Below are positions 54,645 to 64,000 of a DNA stretch of 64,000 nucleotides, in pieces. The translations under genes and the position numbers were made by a program. Every line of letters starts with the position of its first letter. Within the stretch, counting starts at the first letter, position 1. The notes under the pieces are model-generated. The model saw only the letters and a program-made list of their open reading frames with translations. It was not told where the DNA came from and did no database searches. This DNA is from Actinokineospora baliensis (lineage in GTDB: Bacteria > Actinomycetota > Actinomycetes > Mycobacteriales > Pseudonocardiaceae), in assembly GCF_016907695.1 (NCBI RefSeq), contig NZ_JAFBCK010000001.1, positions 6,808,001-6,872,000 of the forward strand, written 5' to 3'.

Positions 54645-56548
54645 AGGAGAGAAAGTTGGGGCTCCTCCGCGCGTGGGGCGGGCACACGGAGTTCAAAGGC
54701 GGCGGTTGTGAGCGCGTGGCGACGGAGTAATGGGGCCACGCGAGTGGCAAGGGCGCTCCTATAGGACTGGGCGGCGTAGCTGGAACGGCCGTAGATCCGG
54801 CGGTACAAGGGGACCAGGTGGGGGTGTTCCCGGGCCAGCCACGCGGCGAACCACTCCCGGGCACCGGGGCGGACGTGCAGCGCGGTGACCATGACCGTGG
54901 TCGCGCCCGCGGCGGCGATCTGCTCGAAGAGGGCGTCTAAGTGCTCTTCCGAGTCGGTCAGGCCGGGCAGGACCGGCGCCACGGCGACCGAGCAGGGGAT
55001 GCCCGCCTCGGTGAGCTTGCGGACCAGTTCGAGGCGGGCTTGGGGGGACGCCGTGCCGGGCTCCAGGGAGTGCTGGAGTTCGCGGTCCAGCAGGGCGATC
55101 GACACCCCCAGCGACACCGGGACGTCCGCGTTCACCGCGCGCAGCAACGGGATGTCCCTGGCCAGCAGCGTGCCCTTGGTCAGGATCGAGAACGGGGTGC
55201 CGTGCTTGGCGAGGGTGTTGATGATGCCGGGCATGAGCCGGTAGCGGCCTTCGGCGCGCTGGTACGGGTCGGTGTTGGTGCCCATGGCCACGTGCGCGCG
55301 GTCCCACCTCGGCGAGGCCAGTTGTCGCGTGAGGACCTGGGGTGCGTTGACCTTGACGACGATCTGGGTGTCGAAGTCGCGGCCCGCGTCGAGGTCCAGG
55401 TAGGTGTGGCTGTTGCGGGCGAAGCAGTTGTGGCTGACCACGCCGTTGGCGATGAAGTCGCCGGTGCCGGTGGTGATGTCGAACAGGGGCAGGTCCAGGC
55501 CGAGCGGTTCGACGGAGACGACCCCCAGGCGGGCGCCGGACTTGATGGCGGCGTCATCGATGGAGCGCTTCTCGGTGGCCGCCGGGTCCGTGGTGTGGAA
55601 GAGGCGCAGGTGCTCGGACAGGCCGCCGTCGACGCGGATGCAGGCCTTGCCGCCGGGGGCGCGGCGTGATTCCCGCGCGTAGGCGAAGCCGAAGGACTCA
55701 AGGGCCTCGACCACGGCGGCCAAGGTGCGGCTGCCCAGGTTCGGCAGGCGGAGGATGCGGTGCGAGAACGTGCCGTCGGCGTCGAAGACGCCAGCCAGCA
55801 GACCCTTGCGCCACTCGTCTGTCGGCGTGCGCGGCCACTCGACCGGCAGGGTCAGGGCCAGGTCGCCGGTGAGGTACTCCGTCACCCGCGCCGCCGCCCG
55901 CGCCGACTCGGTGACCGTGCCGTCGCCCCGGGCGATGCCCGCGAGGTAGCCGCGGCGGTAGTCGGCGGTGTCCTTGGGCGGCGGCGCGAACCGGCCGGTG
56001 CCCATGAGCTTGTTGCCGACCGTCAGGTGTGGGCGGCGGTCGGCGCCGGAGATCTCGCCGGTGACGTGCTTCCAGCCGCGCTCGGTGAGGAACCGGTGGT
56101 CGCCGCTGGCGATGAGCTGGGTGCCGTCGACGAGGGTGACCCGGTAGGCGGTTTTGACCGTCGACCAGTGGTCCAGGACCTCGGTGGGCACGTAGTGCCG
56201 GTAGCTGCCGCGGCGCTCGGTGCCGTAGACGCGGTCGCCGACTTTGAGCTCCGACAGCGGCTTGGTGCCGCCGTCGGCCATGAGGATCGGTGTGTCGCCG
56301 TGCAGGCAGTAGCTGCAGGCGTGCGTGCAACCCCGGTACGGGTTGACCGTCCAGCGGAACGGCATCGGCGACCCCTCTGGAACCCGGTTCAGGACGGACT
56401 TGGCCAGCACCTCGTGGAACACCACCCCGGCGAACTCGGGCGTGCGGACACTGCGCACCAACCCGGGCATGCCGGGCAACACCTGCTCTCCCCCTCGTTG
56501 CGCAGCGCTCTCCCCCGTCGCCTCGACCCGCTGCCGTTCCCATCGCAC
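54641..56548 (-). CDS. Rv2578c-like radical SAM protein interrupted by an intein
   Basis: 635 residues, 341 after splicing. The host protein has GLVRSVRTPEFAGVVFHEV, PFRWTVNPYRGCTHACSY and, after the intein, CFARNSHTYLD: the C-x3-C-x2-C that binds the radical SAM [4Fe-4S] cluster, with the third Cys directly after the insert. A TIM-barrel-like part follows (VAMGTNTDPYQRAEGRYRLM, FSILTKGTLL, APVLPGLTDS). GTG 56548 (VRWERQ) is chosen because the M. tuberculosis protein, as I recall, starts similarly. A perfect LexA box sits 8 bp upstream. Reaction unknown; spore photoproduct lyase-like relatives exist. Confidence 0.93.
   Translation of the reverse strand: MRWERQRVEATGESAAQRGGEQVLPGMPGLVRSVRTPEFAGVVFHEVLAKSVLNRVPEGSPMPFRWTVNPYRGCTHACSYCLHGDTPILMADGGTKPLSELKVGDRVYGTERRGSYRHYVPTEVLDHWSTVKTAYRVTLVDGTQLIASGDHRFLTERGWKHVTGEISGADRRPHLTVGNKLMGTGRFAPPPKDTADYRRGYLAGIARGDGTVTESARAAARVTEYLTGDLALTLPVEWPRTPTDEWRKGLLAGVFDADGTFSHRILRLPNLGSRTLAAVVEALESFGFAYARESRRAPGGKACIRVDGGLSEHLRLFHTTDPAATEKRSIDDAAIKSGARLGVVSVEPLGLDLPLFDITTGTGDFIANGVVSHNCFARNSHTYLDLDAGRDFDTQIVVKVNAPQVLTRQLASPRWDRAHVAMGTNTDPYQRAEGRYRLMPGIINTLAKHGTPFSILTKGTLLARDIPLLRAVNADVPVSLGVSIALLDRELQHSLEPGTASPQARLELVRKLTEAGIPCSVAVAPVLPGLTDSEEHLDALFEQIAAAGATTVMVTALHVRPGAREWFAAWLAREHPHLVPLYRRIYGRSSYAAQSYRSALATRVAPLLRRHALTTAAFELRVPAPRAEEPQLSLL
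55427..56308 (-). mobile_element. Intein with LAGLIDADG homing endonuclease
   Basis: 294 residues. It begins CLHGDTPILMADGG (block A, nucleophilic Cys) and has SGDHRFLTERGWKHV (block B). The homing motifs GYLAGIARGDG and GLLAGVFDADG are both kept. It ends LFDITTGTGDFIANGVVSHN (blocks F and G), with extein +1 Cys following. All splicing residues seem present, so it should splice. Both LAGLIDADG motifs retain acidic residues, so the endonuclease may still be active. Confidence 0.9.
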
Positions 56549-56555
56549 CCGTCCA

Positions 56556-56573
56556 TTCGAACATGCGTTCGAA
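56556..56573. promoter_or_regulatory. LexA (SOS) box
   Basis: TTCGAAC-ATGC-GTTCGAA is a perfect palindrome that fits the actinobacterial SOS box TCGAAC-N4-GTTCGA. It lies 7 nt before the radical SAM start (56548) and 51 nt before the divergent YibE/F start (56625), so it can control the first and perhaps both. Confidence 0.85.
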
Positions 56574-56624
56574 CGCGGCGCAACCAGTTCTCCCCGATCG
56601 GGGGGCGACTGGCACGATGTCGCG

Positions 56625-57881
56625 GTGCACGACTGGGAGACCCAGCCGATCCCGCGGGTAACCGAGGAGGAGCCGGCGGAGCGCGACAGCGCCAATACCG
56701 GCCATGGCCACGGCCACCACGGCCCTGCGACCCCGGCGTCTCCCCGCGTGCGGAAACTCCTCCTCGCCCTCTTGGCGCCCTTCGCCCTGGCGGCCGTAGT
56801 GGGCATGGTGTTGCTCTACCCGACTGGAGACGGCCCGGAGACCCGCGGCCAGCAAGCGGTGTCAGGGTCGATCACAGCGGCCGAGGCAGGCCCGTGCGGC
56901 AACGGCGACACCTCCGCGGATCAATGTCTTACGGTCACCGTGGAGATGACCGACGGCACGGCCAAGGGCAGCGACATCCGCACCTCGGTGCCGATCGAGC
57001 CGAGCACCCCGCGGTTCGCGGTGGGCGATGACGTCGTGCTCGCCTACAACGGCGGGGATCCTCTTAGTGGCGGCTCGTACCAACTGGTCGACTTCCAACG
57101 CGGCCTGCCACTAGGCGTCCTGGCTGCCCTCTTCGCGGTCGCGGTCCTTGTGCTGGGACGCTGGCAAGGGTTGAAGGCGTTGGTGGCGCTGGGTCTGAGT
57201 TTCGCGGTCTTACTGCTTTTCGTGCTTCCCGCGATTCTCGCTGGGGAGAACCCGCTGCTCGTGGCGATCGCGGGTGCGGGCGTCATCATGTTCGCGGTCC
57301 TGTACCTGACCCACGGCTTGTCCGCGCGGACCTCCACAGCGGTCCTGGGCACGATGGTCAGCCTCGCCCTGATCGGCGTGCTCAGCGCGGTGTTCAGCGC
57401 GGCGACGAAGCTCACCGGCCTCGACGACCAGACCGCCACCCTGCTCGGGTCGCTCGGCCACGGCATCGACACCCGGGGCTTGCTGCTGGCCGGGATCGTC
57501 ATCGGCGCCCTTGGCGTCCTCGACGACGTCACGGTCACCCAGACCAGCGCCGTGTGGGAGCTGCGCGCGGCCAACCCGGCCCTGGGTTGGCGGGAGCTCT
57601 ACGCCGCGGGCCTGCGCATCGGCCGCGACCACGTGTCGTCGGCAGTGAACACGCTCGTCATGGCGTACGCGGGTGCCGCGCTGCCGGTGCTGCTGTACTC
57701 GTCGCTGTCAGGCGTGGGTCTGGGGACCGTGCTTGAGTCGCAGACGATCGCCCAGGAGATCGTGCGGACCCTGGTGGGCAGCATCGGCCTAGTGGCCGCT
57801 GTGCCGGTCACTACGGCCGTGGCGGCGTTGGTGGCGGTGCGGGAACCGGCGCTCAGTCCAGCGAGGCCACGAACCGGGTGA
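56625..57881 (+). CDS. YibE/F family membrane protein
   Basis: 418 residues. A His-rich cytoplasmic start (HGHGHH near 28), one helix (about 46-66), an extracellular domain of about 105 residues, then six or seven helices. GILDDVTVTQTSAVWELRAANP-type sequence (here GALGVLDDVTVTQTSAVWEL, about 290) is the family signature. Function unknown, possibly transport. Start GTG 56625; no good ribosome binding site. Its end overlaps the convergent membrane gene by 29 nt. Confidence 0.88.
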   Translation: MHDWETQPIPRVTEEEPAERDSANTGHGHGHHGPATPASPRVRKLLLALLAPFALAAVVGMVLLYPTGDGPETRGQQAVSGSITAAEAGPCGNGDTSADQCLTVTVEMTDGTAKGSDIRTSVPIEPSTPRFAVGDDVVLAYNGGDPLSGGSYQLVDFQRGLPLGVLAALFAVAVLVLGRWQGLKALVALGLSFAVLLLFVLPAILAGENPLLVAIAGAGVIMFAVLYLTHGLSARTSTAVLGTMVSLALIGVLSAVFSAATKLTGLDDQTATLLGSLGHGIDTRGLLLAGIVIGALGVLDDVTVTQTSAVWELRAANPALGWRELYAAGLRIGRDHVSSAVNTLVMAYAGAALPVLLYSSLSGVGLGTVLESQTIAQEIVRTLVGSIGLVAAVPVTTAVAALVAVREPALSPARPRTG

Positions 57882-58479
57882 TGGCTTCGGGGCGCAGCCT
57901 CTGGGCGAGCTTGCCCGTCGGCGCGAGCGACCCGAGCCGGAACAACGGCCGCTCCGGTGCCGCCTCGCCCTTGGCCTCGGCGCGCAACTGAGCGACCAGC
58001 AGCTGCGAGAAGACCAGCCCGGCCGGGTTCTCGCTGCCCGCGAGGGCGTCGGCGAGCTTGCGCAGCACCAGGATGCCCAGCTCGCGGCCGCCGGTGCCGG
58101 AGTACATCGCCAGCGCCAGGTTGATCGAGGTGTTCTTCTGCCCGACCAGCAGGCCGACGGTACGGATGCCGCGCACGTCGGTGACCAGCAGCTCCAGGCG
58201 GTCGGCAGCGCGCAGGTCCACCGACTTGGTGCCGATCGTGCGGGCCAGCAGCGTCGTGCCGTCGCGTAGCCACAGCGTGCGGCGACCTGAGGCCCACGAG
58301 AGCAGTAGCAGCAGGACAACCACTACGCCCGCGGTGATGAGCCCCGCGGCCTGCCCGCCAATGAGCCCGACGATCCCGCCTAGGGCGGCGCCGAGGATAA
58401 GAGCGACCACGAAGGACAGCAGGCTGCGGCGACGGCTGGGCTCGGTGAGGGTGAGCGGGATCAGGTCGGGCTCGGCCAT
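57853..58479 (-). CDS. Two-helix membrane protein of unknown function
   Basis: 208 residues. Two helices (about 20-40, 45-63) and a soluble domain with RDGTTLLARTIGTKSVDLRAADRLELLVTDVRGI, resembling a PH-like bacterial domain. Ends with a basic helix RLRPEAITRFVASLD. It starts at 58479, two bases after the stop of the upstream hydrolase gene (58481), so probably co-transcribed with it. Family not recognised. Confidence 0.7.
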   Translation of the reverse strand: MAEPDLIPLTLTEPSRRRSLLSFVVALILGAALGGIVGLIGGQAAGLITAGVVVVLLLLLSWASGRRTLWLRDGTTLLARTIGTKSVDLRAADRLELLVTDVRGIRTVGLLVGQKNTSINLALAMYSGTGGRELGILVLRKLADALAGSENPAGLVFSQLLVAQLRAEAKGEAAPERPLFRLGSLAPTGKLAQRLRPEAITRFVASLD

Positions 58480-58480
58480 G

Positions 58481-59188
58481 TCAGATCCCCCTGCCGCGAC
58501 CGCGGTGGGCGGAAGAGGGGTCGGACAGGTCGACCAGCCCGGTCAGGAACGGGTTGCTGACCCGCTCGCGGCCGATGGTGGTGGTCGGGCCGTGGCCGGG
58601 CAGCACGACCGTCTCGTCGTCCAACTCCAGCAGCGTGCGCAGGGTCTCCGTCATCCGGGCCATGGAGCCGCCCGGCAGGTCTGTGCGCCCGATGGAGCCC
58701 GCGAACAGCGTGTCGCCGGAGAAGAGCAGGTGGCCGCCCTCCTCGGTGGTGTGGGCGAAGCTGACCGACCCGTCGGTGTGCCCGGGGGTGTGCCGCACCG
58801 TCAGCTTCAAGCCCGCGAGGTCGAGCTCGGCCTGGTCGTGCAGTTCGCGGACCTCGCTCGGCTCGCGCATGGTCAGCGGGCCGAAGAACCGGGCGGCCTC
58901 GTCGCTCATGCCGCGCAGGGGGTCGCTGAGCATGTAGCGGTCGTCCGGGTGGATCCAGGCGGGCACGTCGTTGCCGTCGCACACCGGTGTGACCGAGAAG
59001 GTGTGGTCGAGGTGCCCGTGGGTCAGCACGACAGCGACCGGGGACAGCCGGTGCTCGCGCAGGGCCTCCACCAACGGCTCTTCAGCGTCCTGACCTGGGT
59101 CTACGACGACGCAGGGGCCGCCGTCGGACGGCGCGATCAGGAAGCAGTTGGCCTGGAAGGCGCCTGTCGGGAAGCCGACGACGAGCAC
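58481..59188 (-). CDS. Metallo-beta-lactamase-fold hydrolase (glyoxalase II-like)
   Basis: 235 residues. The metal-binding motif THGHLDHTF (about 55-63), HTPGHTDGSVSF (about 133), SGDTLF and PGHGPTTT give a complete two-metal site of the hydroxyacylglutathione hydrolase/MBL family. It probably cleaves a thioester or related ester. In mycobacteria a homologue precedes the cyclophilin gene, as here. GTG or ATG start at 59188. Confidence 0.92.
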   Translation of the reverse strand: MLVVGFPTGAFQANCFLIAPSDGGPCVVVDPGQDAEEPLVEALREHRLSPVAVVLTHGHLDHTFSVTPVCDGNDVPAWIHPDDRYMLSDPLRGMSDEAARFFGPLTMREPSEVRELHDQAELDLAGLKLTVRHTPGHTDGSVSFAHTTEEGGHLLFSGDTLFAGSIGRTDLPGGSMARMTETLRTLLELDDETVVLPGHGPTTTIGRERVSNPFLTGLVDLSDPSSAHRGRGRGI

Positions 59189-59317
59189 GGGTGGACCTCC
59201 GGGTCGCGGATTCTTGGCTTCTTCTCAGCCTAGTGGGGCCTACCTCCACGCGGTTCTTACCGGGGGTCCCCATAGACTGCGCGCCAGCCAGGATGAGGTC
59301 ATGTAGGAGGGTGCGAG

Positions 59318-60205
59318 GTGCCGAGCAACCAGCAGCGCCGGGAGGCGGCCAAGCGGAAGCTGGAGCGCCAGCTCGCGAACAGGGTCGAGCGCGCGCGAAA
59401 GCGGCGCATCGTCGGGGTGATCAGCACCGTCGTCGGCGTGATCGCGGTCGTTGGCCTCGTCTACTGGCTGGCCAACATCGGCGGTGACGACAGCACGACC
59501 GACACCGCCTCGTCGAACACGGTGGAGACCAGCACGCCGGACACCCCGCCGGACACGCCTGCGAACATCCCGACGGAGCTGGCAGCGGTGCCCAAGCGGA
59601 CCGCCCCGCTGCCCGCGAAGGTGACCTGCGAGTACCCGGCCGAGGCGGACAAGCCCGCGGCCAAGCCCGCGCAGGCGCCGGGGACCAAGGACATCTCCAG
59701 CGAGGGCACCGCCACCGCGACGCTGACGATCAACGGCGCCGAGGTCAAGGCGACCCTGGACCGCGCGCTCGCGCCGTGCACGGTGAACAGCTTCACCAGC
59801 CTGGCCAAGCAGGGGTACTTCAACGACACCCCGTGCCACCGGCTGACCACCAGCGCTGGCCTGCAGGTGCTGCAGTGCGGTGACCCGTCGGGCACCGGCA
59901 GCGGCGGCCCGGGCTACAGCTTCGACGACGAGGTCTTCCCGGAGATCAAGTACGGCCGCGGCCTGCTGGCCATGGCGAACGCGGGCAAGAACCCGGACAC
60001 CAACAAGGGCACCAACGGCAGCCAGTTCTTCATCGTCTACGGCACCGCCGAGCTGCCCGCGAACTACACCGTGTTCGGCCACCTCGACGCCGACAGCATG
60101 AAGAAGATCGACGAGATCGCCAAGGCGGGCACGATCTCCCAGGGCAACCCGGGTGACGGCAAGCCGAAGAACGACGTGAAGATCTCCAACGTCGCCGTCG
60201 CGTGA
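59318..60205 (+). CDS. Cyclophilin-type peptidyl-prolyl isomerase, membrane-anchored
   Basis: 295 residues. Cytoplasmic Arg/Lys-rich start, a membrane helix at about 31-53, a Thr/Pro/Asp linker and an extracellular cyclophilin domain at about 130-295: TPCHRLTTSAGLQVLQCGDPSGTGSGGPGYSFDDE, AMANAGKNPDTN and NGSQFFIVY. The active-site Arg is present in CHRL. It helps fold secreted proteins. GTG 59318 has AGGAGG upstream. Confidence 0.93.
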   Translation: MPSNQQRREAAKRKLERQLANRVERARKRRIVGVISTVVGVIAVVGLVYWLANIGGDDSTTDTASSNTVETSTPDTPPDTPANIPTELAAVPKRTAPLPAKVTCEYPAEADKPAAKPAQAPGTKDISSEGTATATLTINGAEVKATLDRALAPCTVNSFTSLAKQGYFNDTPCHRLTTSAGLQVLQCGDPSGTGSGGPGYSFDDEVFPEIKYGRGLLAMANAGKNPDTNKGTNGSQFFIVYGTAELPANYTVFGHLDADSMKKIDEIAKAGTISQGNPGDGKPKNDVKISNVAVA

Positions 60206-60211
60206 CCTATA

Positions 60212-60253
60212 GCGAACAACGCCCGCCCCGGGTTCGGGGCGGGCGTTGTTCGC
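60212..60253. terminator. 19-bp bidirectional terminator
   Basis: GCGAACAACGCCCGCCCCG (60212-60230) pairs exactly with 60235-60253 around GGTT, between the convergent cyclophilin and relA genes. The plus-strand tail is GTTT. Confidence 0.88.
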
Positions 60254-60271
60254 GTTTAGAGCGAAGCGGGC

Positions 60272-62569
60272 CTAAGAGGCCGACGTCACCCGGTACACGT
60301 CGTACACGCCTTCGACGCTGCGGACCGCCTTGAGCACGTGCCCGAGGTGCTTCGGGTCGCCCATCTCGAAGGAGAACCGGCTCACCGCGACCCGGTCGCG
60401 CGAGGTGGTCACCGACGCGGAGAGGATGTTGACCTTCTCGTCCGCCAGCACCTTGGTGACGTCCGAGAGCAGCCGGTGCCGGTCGAGGGCCTCGACCTGG
60501 ATGGCCACCAGGAACACCGAGGACTCCGAGGGCGCCCACTCGACCGGCAGCAGCCGCTCCGGGGTGCTCAGCAGGTCGTCGGCGTTGGTGCAGTCGGTCC
60601 GGTGCACGCTGACCCCGCCGCCGCGGGTGACGAAGCCGAGGATGTCGTCGCCGGGGACCGGGGTGCAGCAGCGGGCCAGCTTGACCCACACGTCGGTGGC
60701 GTCCTTGACGATCACGCCCGCGTCGCCGGAGGCGCGCCTGCGGGTGATGGTCGACGGGGTGGCGCGCTCGGCCAGTTCGTCCTCGGCGTGGTCGACCCCG
60801 CCGAGCAGGGCGACCAGCCGCTGCACCACGTGCCGCGCGGAGATGTGGCCCTCGCCGACCGCGGCGTAGAGCGAGCTGACCTCCGGGTAGCGCAGCTCGC
60901 GGGCCAGCGCGGTCACCGAGTCCGCCGACACCAGCCGCTGCATGGGCAGGCCGACCCGGCGCACCTCCTTGGTGATCGCGTCCTTGCCCGCCTCGATCGC
61001 CTCTTCCTTGCGCTCCTTGGCGAACCACTGCTTGATCTTGGCGCGCGCCCTGGGCGAGGCGGCGAAGGCCAGCCAGTCGCGGCTGGGCCCCGCGCCCTCG
61101 GCCTTCGAGGTGAAGATCTCGACGACCTCGCCGTTCTCCAGCTTGCGCTCGAGCGCGACCAGCCGACCGTTGACCCTGGCGCCGATGCAGCGGTGCCCGA
61201 CCTCGGTGTGCACCGCGTAGGCGAAGTCGACCGGCGTCGACCCGGCGGGCAGCGTCTCCACGTCGCCCTTCGGGGTGAACACGAAGATCTCGCGGGTCGC
61301 CAGGTCGTAGCGCAGCGACTCGAGGAACTCGCCGGGGTCCGCCGCCTCCCGCTGCCAGTCCAGCAGCTGGCGCATCCAGGCCATCTCGTCGACGTCAACC
61401 CCGGCGTGGGTGCCCTTGGTCTCCTTGTACCGCCAGTGCGCGGCGATGCCGTACTCGGCGGTCCGGTGCATCTCGTGCGTGCGGATCTGCACCTCGAGCG
61501 GCTTGCCGTCCGGGCCGATCACGGTGGTGTGCAGCGACTGGTACACCCCGAACCGGGGCTGGGCGATGTAGTCCTTGAACCGGCCGGGCATCGGCTGCCA
61601 CAGCGCGTGCACCACACCCATCGCCGCGTAGCAGTCGCGCACGTCGTCGACCAGGATCCGCACCCCGACCAGGTCGTGGATGTCGTCGAAGTCGCGGCCG
61701 CGGACGATCATCTTCTGGTGGATCGAGTAGTAGTGCTTGGGCCTGCCCTCGACCTTCGCGGCGATCCGCGAGGCCTCCAGGTCCGCGCCGAGCTGCCCGA
61801 TCACCGTCTGCAGGTAGGTGTCGCGCGAGGGCGCCCGGTTGGCCACCAGCCGCACGATCTCGTCGTACTTCTTGGGCTGCAGGATGGCGAAGGCCAGGTC
61901 CTCCAGCTCCCACTTGACGGTGGCCATGCCCAGCCGGTGCGCCAGCGGGGCCAGCACCTCCAGCGTCTCGCGGGCCTTCTTGGCCTGCTTCTCCGGCGGC
62001 AGGAACCGCATGGTGCGCATGTTGTGCAGCCGGTCGGCGAGCTTGATCACCAGCACCCGGGGGTCGCGGGCCATGGCGATGACCATCTTGCGGATGGTCT
62101 CGGCCTCGGCGGCGGTGCCCAGCTGCACCTTGTCCAGCTTGGTGACCCCGTCGACCAGGTGCGCCACCTCGTCGCCGAAGTCCGCGCGCAGCCGCTCGAT
62201 GGAGTACTCGGTGTCCTCGACGGTGTCGTGCAGCAGCGCCGCGACCAGCGTCGTGGTGTCCATGCCCAGCTCGGCCAGGATCGTGGCGACGGCGAGCGGG
62301 TGGGTGATGTAGGGGTCGCCGGACTTGCGCCGCTGGCTGCGGTGCATCTCCTCGGCGACGTCGTAGGCGTGCTGCAGCAGCGCGAGGTCGGCCTTGGGGT
62401 GCAGTTCGCGGTGCACCGCGGCCAGCGGTTCGAGGACCTGCTTGACCGGGGCGGCGCGCTGCGCGGTGATCCGCCTGGCCAGCCGCGACCGCACCCGGCG
62501 GGTCGCCGACCGCTCGCCATCGGGCGGCGGCGGTACGGCCTCCACCTGCGTCCTCGCGTCGTGGCTCAC
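60272..62569 (-). CDS. relA: Bifunctional (p)ppGpp synthetase/hydrolase
   Basis: 765 residues from GTG 62569 (GGGAG 6 nt upstream; an ATG/GTG at 62599 is an alternative). HD hydrolase domain with [15 protein letters not shown] and LLHDTVEDT, synthetase domain with [13 protein letters not shown] and [20 protein letters not shown] domain ([22 protein letters not shown]), helical/zinc-finger-like region with [11 protein letters not shown] and a C-terminal ACT domain ([17 protein letters not shown]). Synthesises and degrades the stringent response alarmone. Confidence 0.97.
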   Translation of the reverse strand: MSHDARTQVEAVPPPPDGERSATRRVRSRLARRITAQRAAPVKQVLEPLAAVHRELHPKADLALLQHAYDVAEEMHRSQRRKSGDPYITHPLAVATILAELGMDTTTLVAALLHDTVEDTEYSIERLRADFGDEVAHLVDGVTKLDKVQLGTAAEAETIRKMVIAMARDPRVLVIKLADRLHNMRTMRFLPPEKQAKKARETLEVLAPLAHRLGMATVKWELEDLAFAILQPKKYDEIVRLVANRAPSRDTYLQTVIGQLGADLEASRIAAKVEGRPKHYYSIHQKMIVRGRDFDDIHDLVGVRILVDDVRDCYAAMGVVHALWQPMPGRFKDYIAQPRFGVYQSLHTTVIGPDGKPLEVQIRTHEMHRTAEYGIAAHWRYKETKGTHAGVDVDEMAWMRQLLDWQREAADPGEFLESLRYDLATREIFVFTPKGDVETLPAGSTPVDFAYAVHTEVGHRCIGARVNGRLVALERKLENGEVVEIFTSKAEGAGPSRDWLAFAASPRARAKIKQWFAKERKEEAIEAGKDAITKEVRRVGLPMQRLVSADSVTALARELRYPEVSSLYAAVGEGHISARHVVQRLVALLGGVDHAEDELAERATPSTITRRRASGDAGVIVKDATDVWVKLARCCTPVPGDDILGFVTRGGGVSVHRTDCTNADDLLSTPERLLPVEWAPSESSVFLVAIQVEALDRHRLLSDVTKVLADEKVNILSASVTTSRDRVAVSRFSFEMGDPKHLGHVLKAVRSVEGVYDVYRVTSAS

Positions 62570-62739
62570 CCATGGCTCCCGGCGGGTCGGTCGGGTCACG
62601 GTGCGACCCGGGTATCGAGAATAACTCCGAAAGCCCCCGTGACCGGGCGGTGGGGCGGCGAAGCGCCCCCCTGGGACGGTGAACGCCAGACGGCCGTACT
62701 GCTCACCGCCGCCAACCGACCGCTGGTCCGATCGGGGCG

Positions 62740-63261
62740 CTAGACCGCGAAGACGGTGTGGACCGGCACGTCGGTGTGGTCCCGGCCGCCGAGGGCGGTG
62801 ATCTCCAGGACCACCCCGGCACCGAGGACGGTCGCGCCCGCTCGGGTCGCGAGGGCGGCCGCAGCGGTAAGAGAGCCGCCGGTCGCCAGGACGTCGTCGA
62901 TGAGATAAACGGCAGCACCCGGAGTTAGCACGTCCGCGGGGAGTTCGAAGGTCGCAGTGCCGTACTCGAGCGAGTAGGTCACGCTGTCGGCGACTAGAGG
63001 GAGTTTGCCGGGCTTGCGCACGGGGATCACCGCGCGGCCCAGGGCGTGGGCCACCGCGGCACCGAAGAGGAAACCGCGGGCTTCGAGGGCCACAACATGG
63101 GTGGTGTCGGCCGGGACCTGCTCGGAAAGCGCGCCGACCACGGCGCGCAGGGCGTCGTGGTCGGCGAGCAGCGTGGTGAGGTCGCGGAACAGGACGCCCG
63201 GGGTCGGGTAGTCGGGGACGGCCCGGATGAGGCCGAGCGCCCTGTCCAGCGAGGGGGTCAA
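62740..63261 (-). CDS. apt: Adenine phosphoribosyltransferase
   Basis: 173 residues. It makes AMP from adenine and PRPP in purine salvage. The PRPP loop [14 protein letters not shown] (about 117-130), [17 protein letters not shown] and [14 protein letters not shown] are diagnostic. TTG 63261 overlaps the secF stop by 4 nt (TTGA), so it is translationally coupled. Confidence 0.95.
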   Translation of the reverse strand: MTPSLDRALGLIRAVPDYPTPGVLFRDLTTLLADHDALRAVVGALSEQVPADTTHVVALEARGFLFGAAVAHALGRAVIPVRKPGKLPLVADSVTYSLEYGTATFELPADVLTPGAAVYLIDDVLATGGSLTAAAALATRAGATVLGAGVVLEITALGGRDHTDVPVHTVFAV

Positions 63262-64000
63262 CGGCGTTTCTTGCCGGTGGGCTTGCCCGCGGGCTTGGCG
63301 CCGCGGCGGGCGTCGGTGGCCTTGGGGGTGCGGGCGGGCACGCTGGTGGCGACCGCGTAGGCCCGCTCCCGGCGCAGCTCGGCGTCGAGCGCGTCGTCGT
63401 CGGACAGGTCGGTCTCGGCCGCGGCGGACTCCTGGCGGCGGGCCAGGTTCGCCCGGCGCAGGTGCACCCGCTTGGCCTGCTCCTTGAACTTCGGCTCGGT
63501 CATCTTCAGGTCCACCAGGATCGGGGTGGCCAGGTAGATCGACGAGAGCACACCGGCGAGCATGCCAGCCAGCTGCACCAGCGCGAGGTCCTGCAGGGTG
63601 CCGACGCCCAGCAGCCAGACGCCGACGATGAGCAGGCCGATCACCGGCAGCAGCGCGATCAGCGAGGTGTTGATCGAGCGCATCAGGGTCTGGTTGACCG
63701 CGAGGTTGGCCGCCTCGCCGTAGGTGCGCCTGGTCAGCCCCAGCAGGCCCCGGGTGTTCTCCTTGACCTTGTCGAACACCACGACGGTGTCGTAGAGGGA
63801 GAAGCCGAGGATGGTGAGGAACCCGATCACCGTGGCCGGGGTGACCTCGAAGCCGACGATCGAGTAGACGCCCGCGGTGAAGATGACGTCGTGGATCAGC
63901 GCGGCCAGCGCGGCCACCGCCATCCACTTCTCGAAGTACAGCGCCAGGAAGATGGTCACCAGCACCAGGAACACCAGCAGCGCCCACAGCGCCTTGCTGG
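63258..64000 (-). CDS. secF: Protein translocase subunit SecF (C-terminal part, cut by window edge)
   Basis: The last about 247 codons. Visible: [50 protein letters not shown] (the SecD/SecF RND-type signature with the conserved Asp), then helices [22 protein letters not shown] and [23 protein letters not shown], and a long basic tail. SecDF uses proton motive force to complete secretion. It lies upstream of apt and relA, the standard actinobacterial order. 5' part beyond the window. Confidence 0.96.
   Translation of the reverse strand, partial: SKALWALLVFLVLVTIFLALYFEKWMAVAALAALIHDVIFTAGVYSIVGFEVTPATVIGFLTILGFSLYDTVVVFDKVKENTRGLLGLTRRTYGEAANLAVNQTLMRSINTSLIALLPVIGLLIVGVWLLGVGTLQDLALVQLAGMLAGVLSSIYLATPILVDLKMTEPKFKEQAKRVHLRRANLARRQESAAAETDLSDDDALDAELRRERAYAVATSVPARTPKATDARRGAKPAGKPTGKKRR

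Overview
The window is very GC-rich, uses many GTG and TTG starts, and is packed with short-overlap operons. It carries a classic actinobacterial core gene order. The gene content (intein-bearing Rv2578c-like protein, an ECF42-type sigma factor unit, many leaderless genes with TANNNT -10 boxes) fits a mycelial actinomycete, most likely of the Pseudonocardiaceae. This is an inference from gene order and sequence style; no 16S gene is present. No rRNA, tRNA, CRISPR array, insertion sequence or phage was seen.

Layout. 1-4.8 kb: small accessory genes (partial YcaQ-like protein, GNAT acetyltransferase, a possible HTH/membrane protein, VTT-like membrane protein, DUF2277, GyrI-like protein, alpha/beta hydrolase). 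4.8-12.4 kb, minus strand: TPR-like protein, dapB, M16 peptidase, pnp, rpsO, RNA ligase/phosphodiesterase, HTH regulator and ribF, mostly joined by 1- or 4-nt overlaps. 12.5-15.6 kb, plus strand: MFS exporter, truB and a protein with an internally duplicated domain. 15.5-27.6 kb, minus strand: the nusA-infB translation/transcription operon (rimP, nusA, ylxR, infB, DUF503, rbfA, nrnA, MATE/dinF), interrupted by two tandem Tat-exported esterase-like paralogues and an orphan sugar-binding lipoprotein. 27.8-28.7 kb: Tat lipoprotein plus ferritin-like pair, followed by a degenerate tandem repeat.

29-37.4 kb: a chemoreceptor without other che genes, an anchored secreted protein, a PLP enzyme divergent from YjbQ, an ABC-2-like membrane protein, and three anchored extracellular paralogues around a HAD phosphatase. 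37.4-43 kb: a two-gene minus-strand unit encoding a DUF4132 protein and an uncharacterised 1572-residue protein. This is the best candidate here for an undescribed system. 43.1-52.9 kb: a block (proS, mtnA, glyoxalase-like gene, ECF42 sigma/YCII/DUF6069, DEAD-box helicase, RIO kinase) flanked by about 135-bp inverted repeats. Each repeat holds a candidate PafBC (RecA-NDp) DNA-damage promoter pointing outward; one leads into a decayed TPR gene and the other into a 29-bp minisatellite.

52.9-64 kb: yaaA, a double GNAT protein, a radical SAM protein split by an intein and preceded by a perfect LexA box, YibE/F, a membrane protein, a metallo-beta-lactamase-fold hydrolase, a cyclophilin, relA, apt and partial secF. 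This right end matches the order I recall from mycobacteria (secF-apt-relA-ppi-glyoxalase II-like). Most of the window is housekeeping: translation, RNA decay, lysine/cell wall precursor (dapB), flavin synthesis, methionine salvage and stringent response. Small accessory cassettes are inserted between the core blocks.
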